The translations under genes were made by a program, and so were the position numbers. The notes beneath the pieces are model-generated. The model searched no databases, was not told the DNA's origin, and saw only the letters and a list, made by a program, of their open reading frames with translations. A stretch of DNA of 64,000 nucleotides from an uncultured Roseicyclus sp. (GTDB lineage: Bacteria > Pseudomonadota > Alphaproteobacteria > Rhodobacterales > Rhodobacteraceae), in assembly GCA_947494975.1 (NCBI GenBank), contig CANLXA010000001.1:992001-1056000 (forward strand), in the 5' to 3' direction. Below, piece after piece: positions 63,969-64,000 of the stretch (position 1 is the first letter of the stretch; every line of letters begins with the position of its first letter).

Positions 63969-64000
63969 TCAGAGATCTTCGCCGGTCGCAACGGGGATCA
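63969..64000 (-). CDS. end of an upstream gene, partial at window edge
   Basis: The last bases read on the minus strand as a C-terminus IPVATGEDL and stop. About 120 bases separate it from the mdh start. Too little is present to name a family; it could also be chance. Confidence 0.25.
   Translation of the reverse strand, partial: IPVATGEDL

Overview
The window looks like the chromosome of a marine-type Rhodobacterales (Roseobacter-group) alphaproteobacterium. The pointers are high GC, a class I lysyl-tRNA synthetase, a TCA operon in the order mdh-sucC-sucD-sucA-sucB-lpd with small genes between the core genes, a 2-oxoglutarate dehydrogenase E2 with two lipoyl domains, the alphaproteobacterial families TIGR02300 and TIGR02186, and a GC-rich intergenic repeat ending in CCAAGATGAAA. 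No phage, transposase, CRISPR array or rRNA was seen. One tRNA (Ala-GGC) is present.

Layout. 1-6.1 kb: end of a nucleoside-type ABC importer, a VOC dioxygenase/hydrolase pair, a DUF4864 protein, lysK, a TerB-like protein and a gamma-glutamylcyclotransferase. 6.1-10.9 kb: tandem glycine riboswitch and gcvT-gcvH-gcvP. 11-14 kb: small genes, including a secreted DUF4329 protein, two tiny paralogous proteins of 27 and 31 residues that share a C-terminus, dodecin and a cold-shock protein. 14.4-17.1 kb: ettA followed by a coupled gene of foreign-looking composition. 17.2-26.3 kb: a PAS-GGDEF-EAL protein, a possible small RNA with a strong terminator, a DUF1127-like protein, nadD, a DMT transporter, a PBP4-type carboxypeptidase, a terpene-cyclase-fold protein, a MATE pump and a secreted protein with two MVL-type lectin repeats. 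26.4-31.2 kb: a coupled set of a membrane spermidine-synthase-like protein, DUF350, a 57-residue protein and two DUF4178 proteins, with two Lin0512 genes diverging. 31.2-37.8 kb: a HemG-like flavodoxin, a class III aminotransferase, a cupin, an amine oxidase, a TetR regulator and the ectoine-degradation pair doeA-doeB. 38-48.8 kb: a RecD-like helicase, an SDR, an NTF2-like protein, TauE/SafE with TIGR02186, an ECF sigma factor coupled to a von Willebrand protein, a LysE exporter, tRNA-Ala, TIGR02300, a YgjP-type metallopeptidase and a GntR regulator. 49.1-63.9 kb: the TCA segment.

How it fits together. The gcv operon cleaves glycine and is sensed directly through its RNA leader. Lpd at 49-50 kb is the natural E3 partner of SucA/SucB and could also serve glycine cleavage. 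The TCA genes read from mdh towards lpd on the minus strand, with many ATGA/GTGA overlaps that suggest coupled translation. A paired palindrome upstream of sucC is a good candidate operator. DoeA and DoeB would turn ectoine into 2,4-diaminobutyrate, and the nearby aminotransferase could take this further. Most functions are assigned from recognisable motifs and family resemblance read by eye. Start sites were chosen from ribosome-binding sites and overlaps, and none has been checked by database search.
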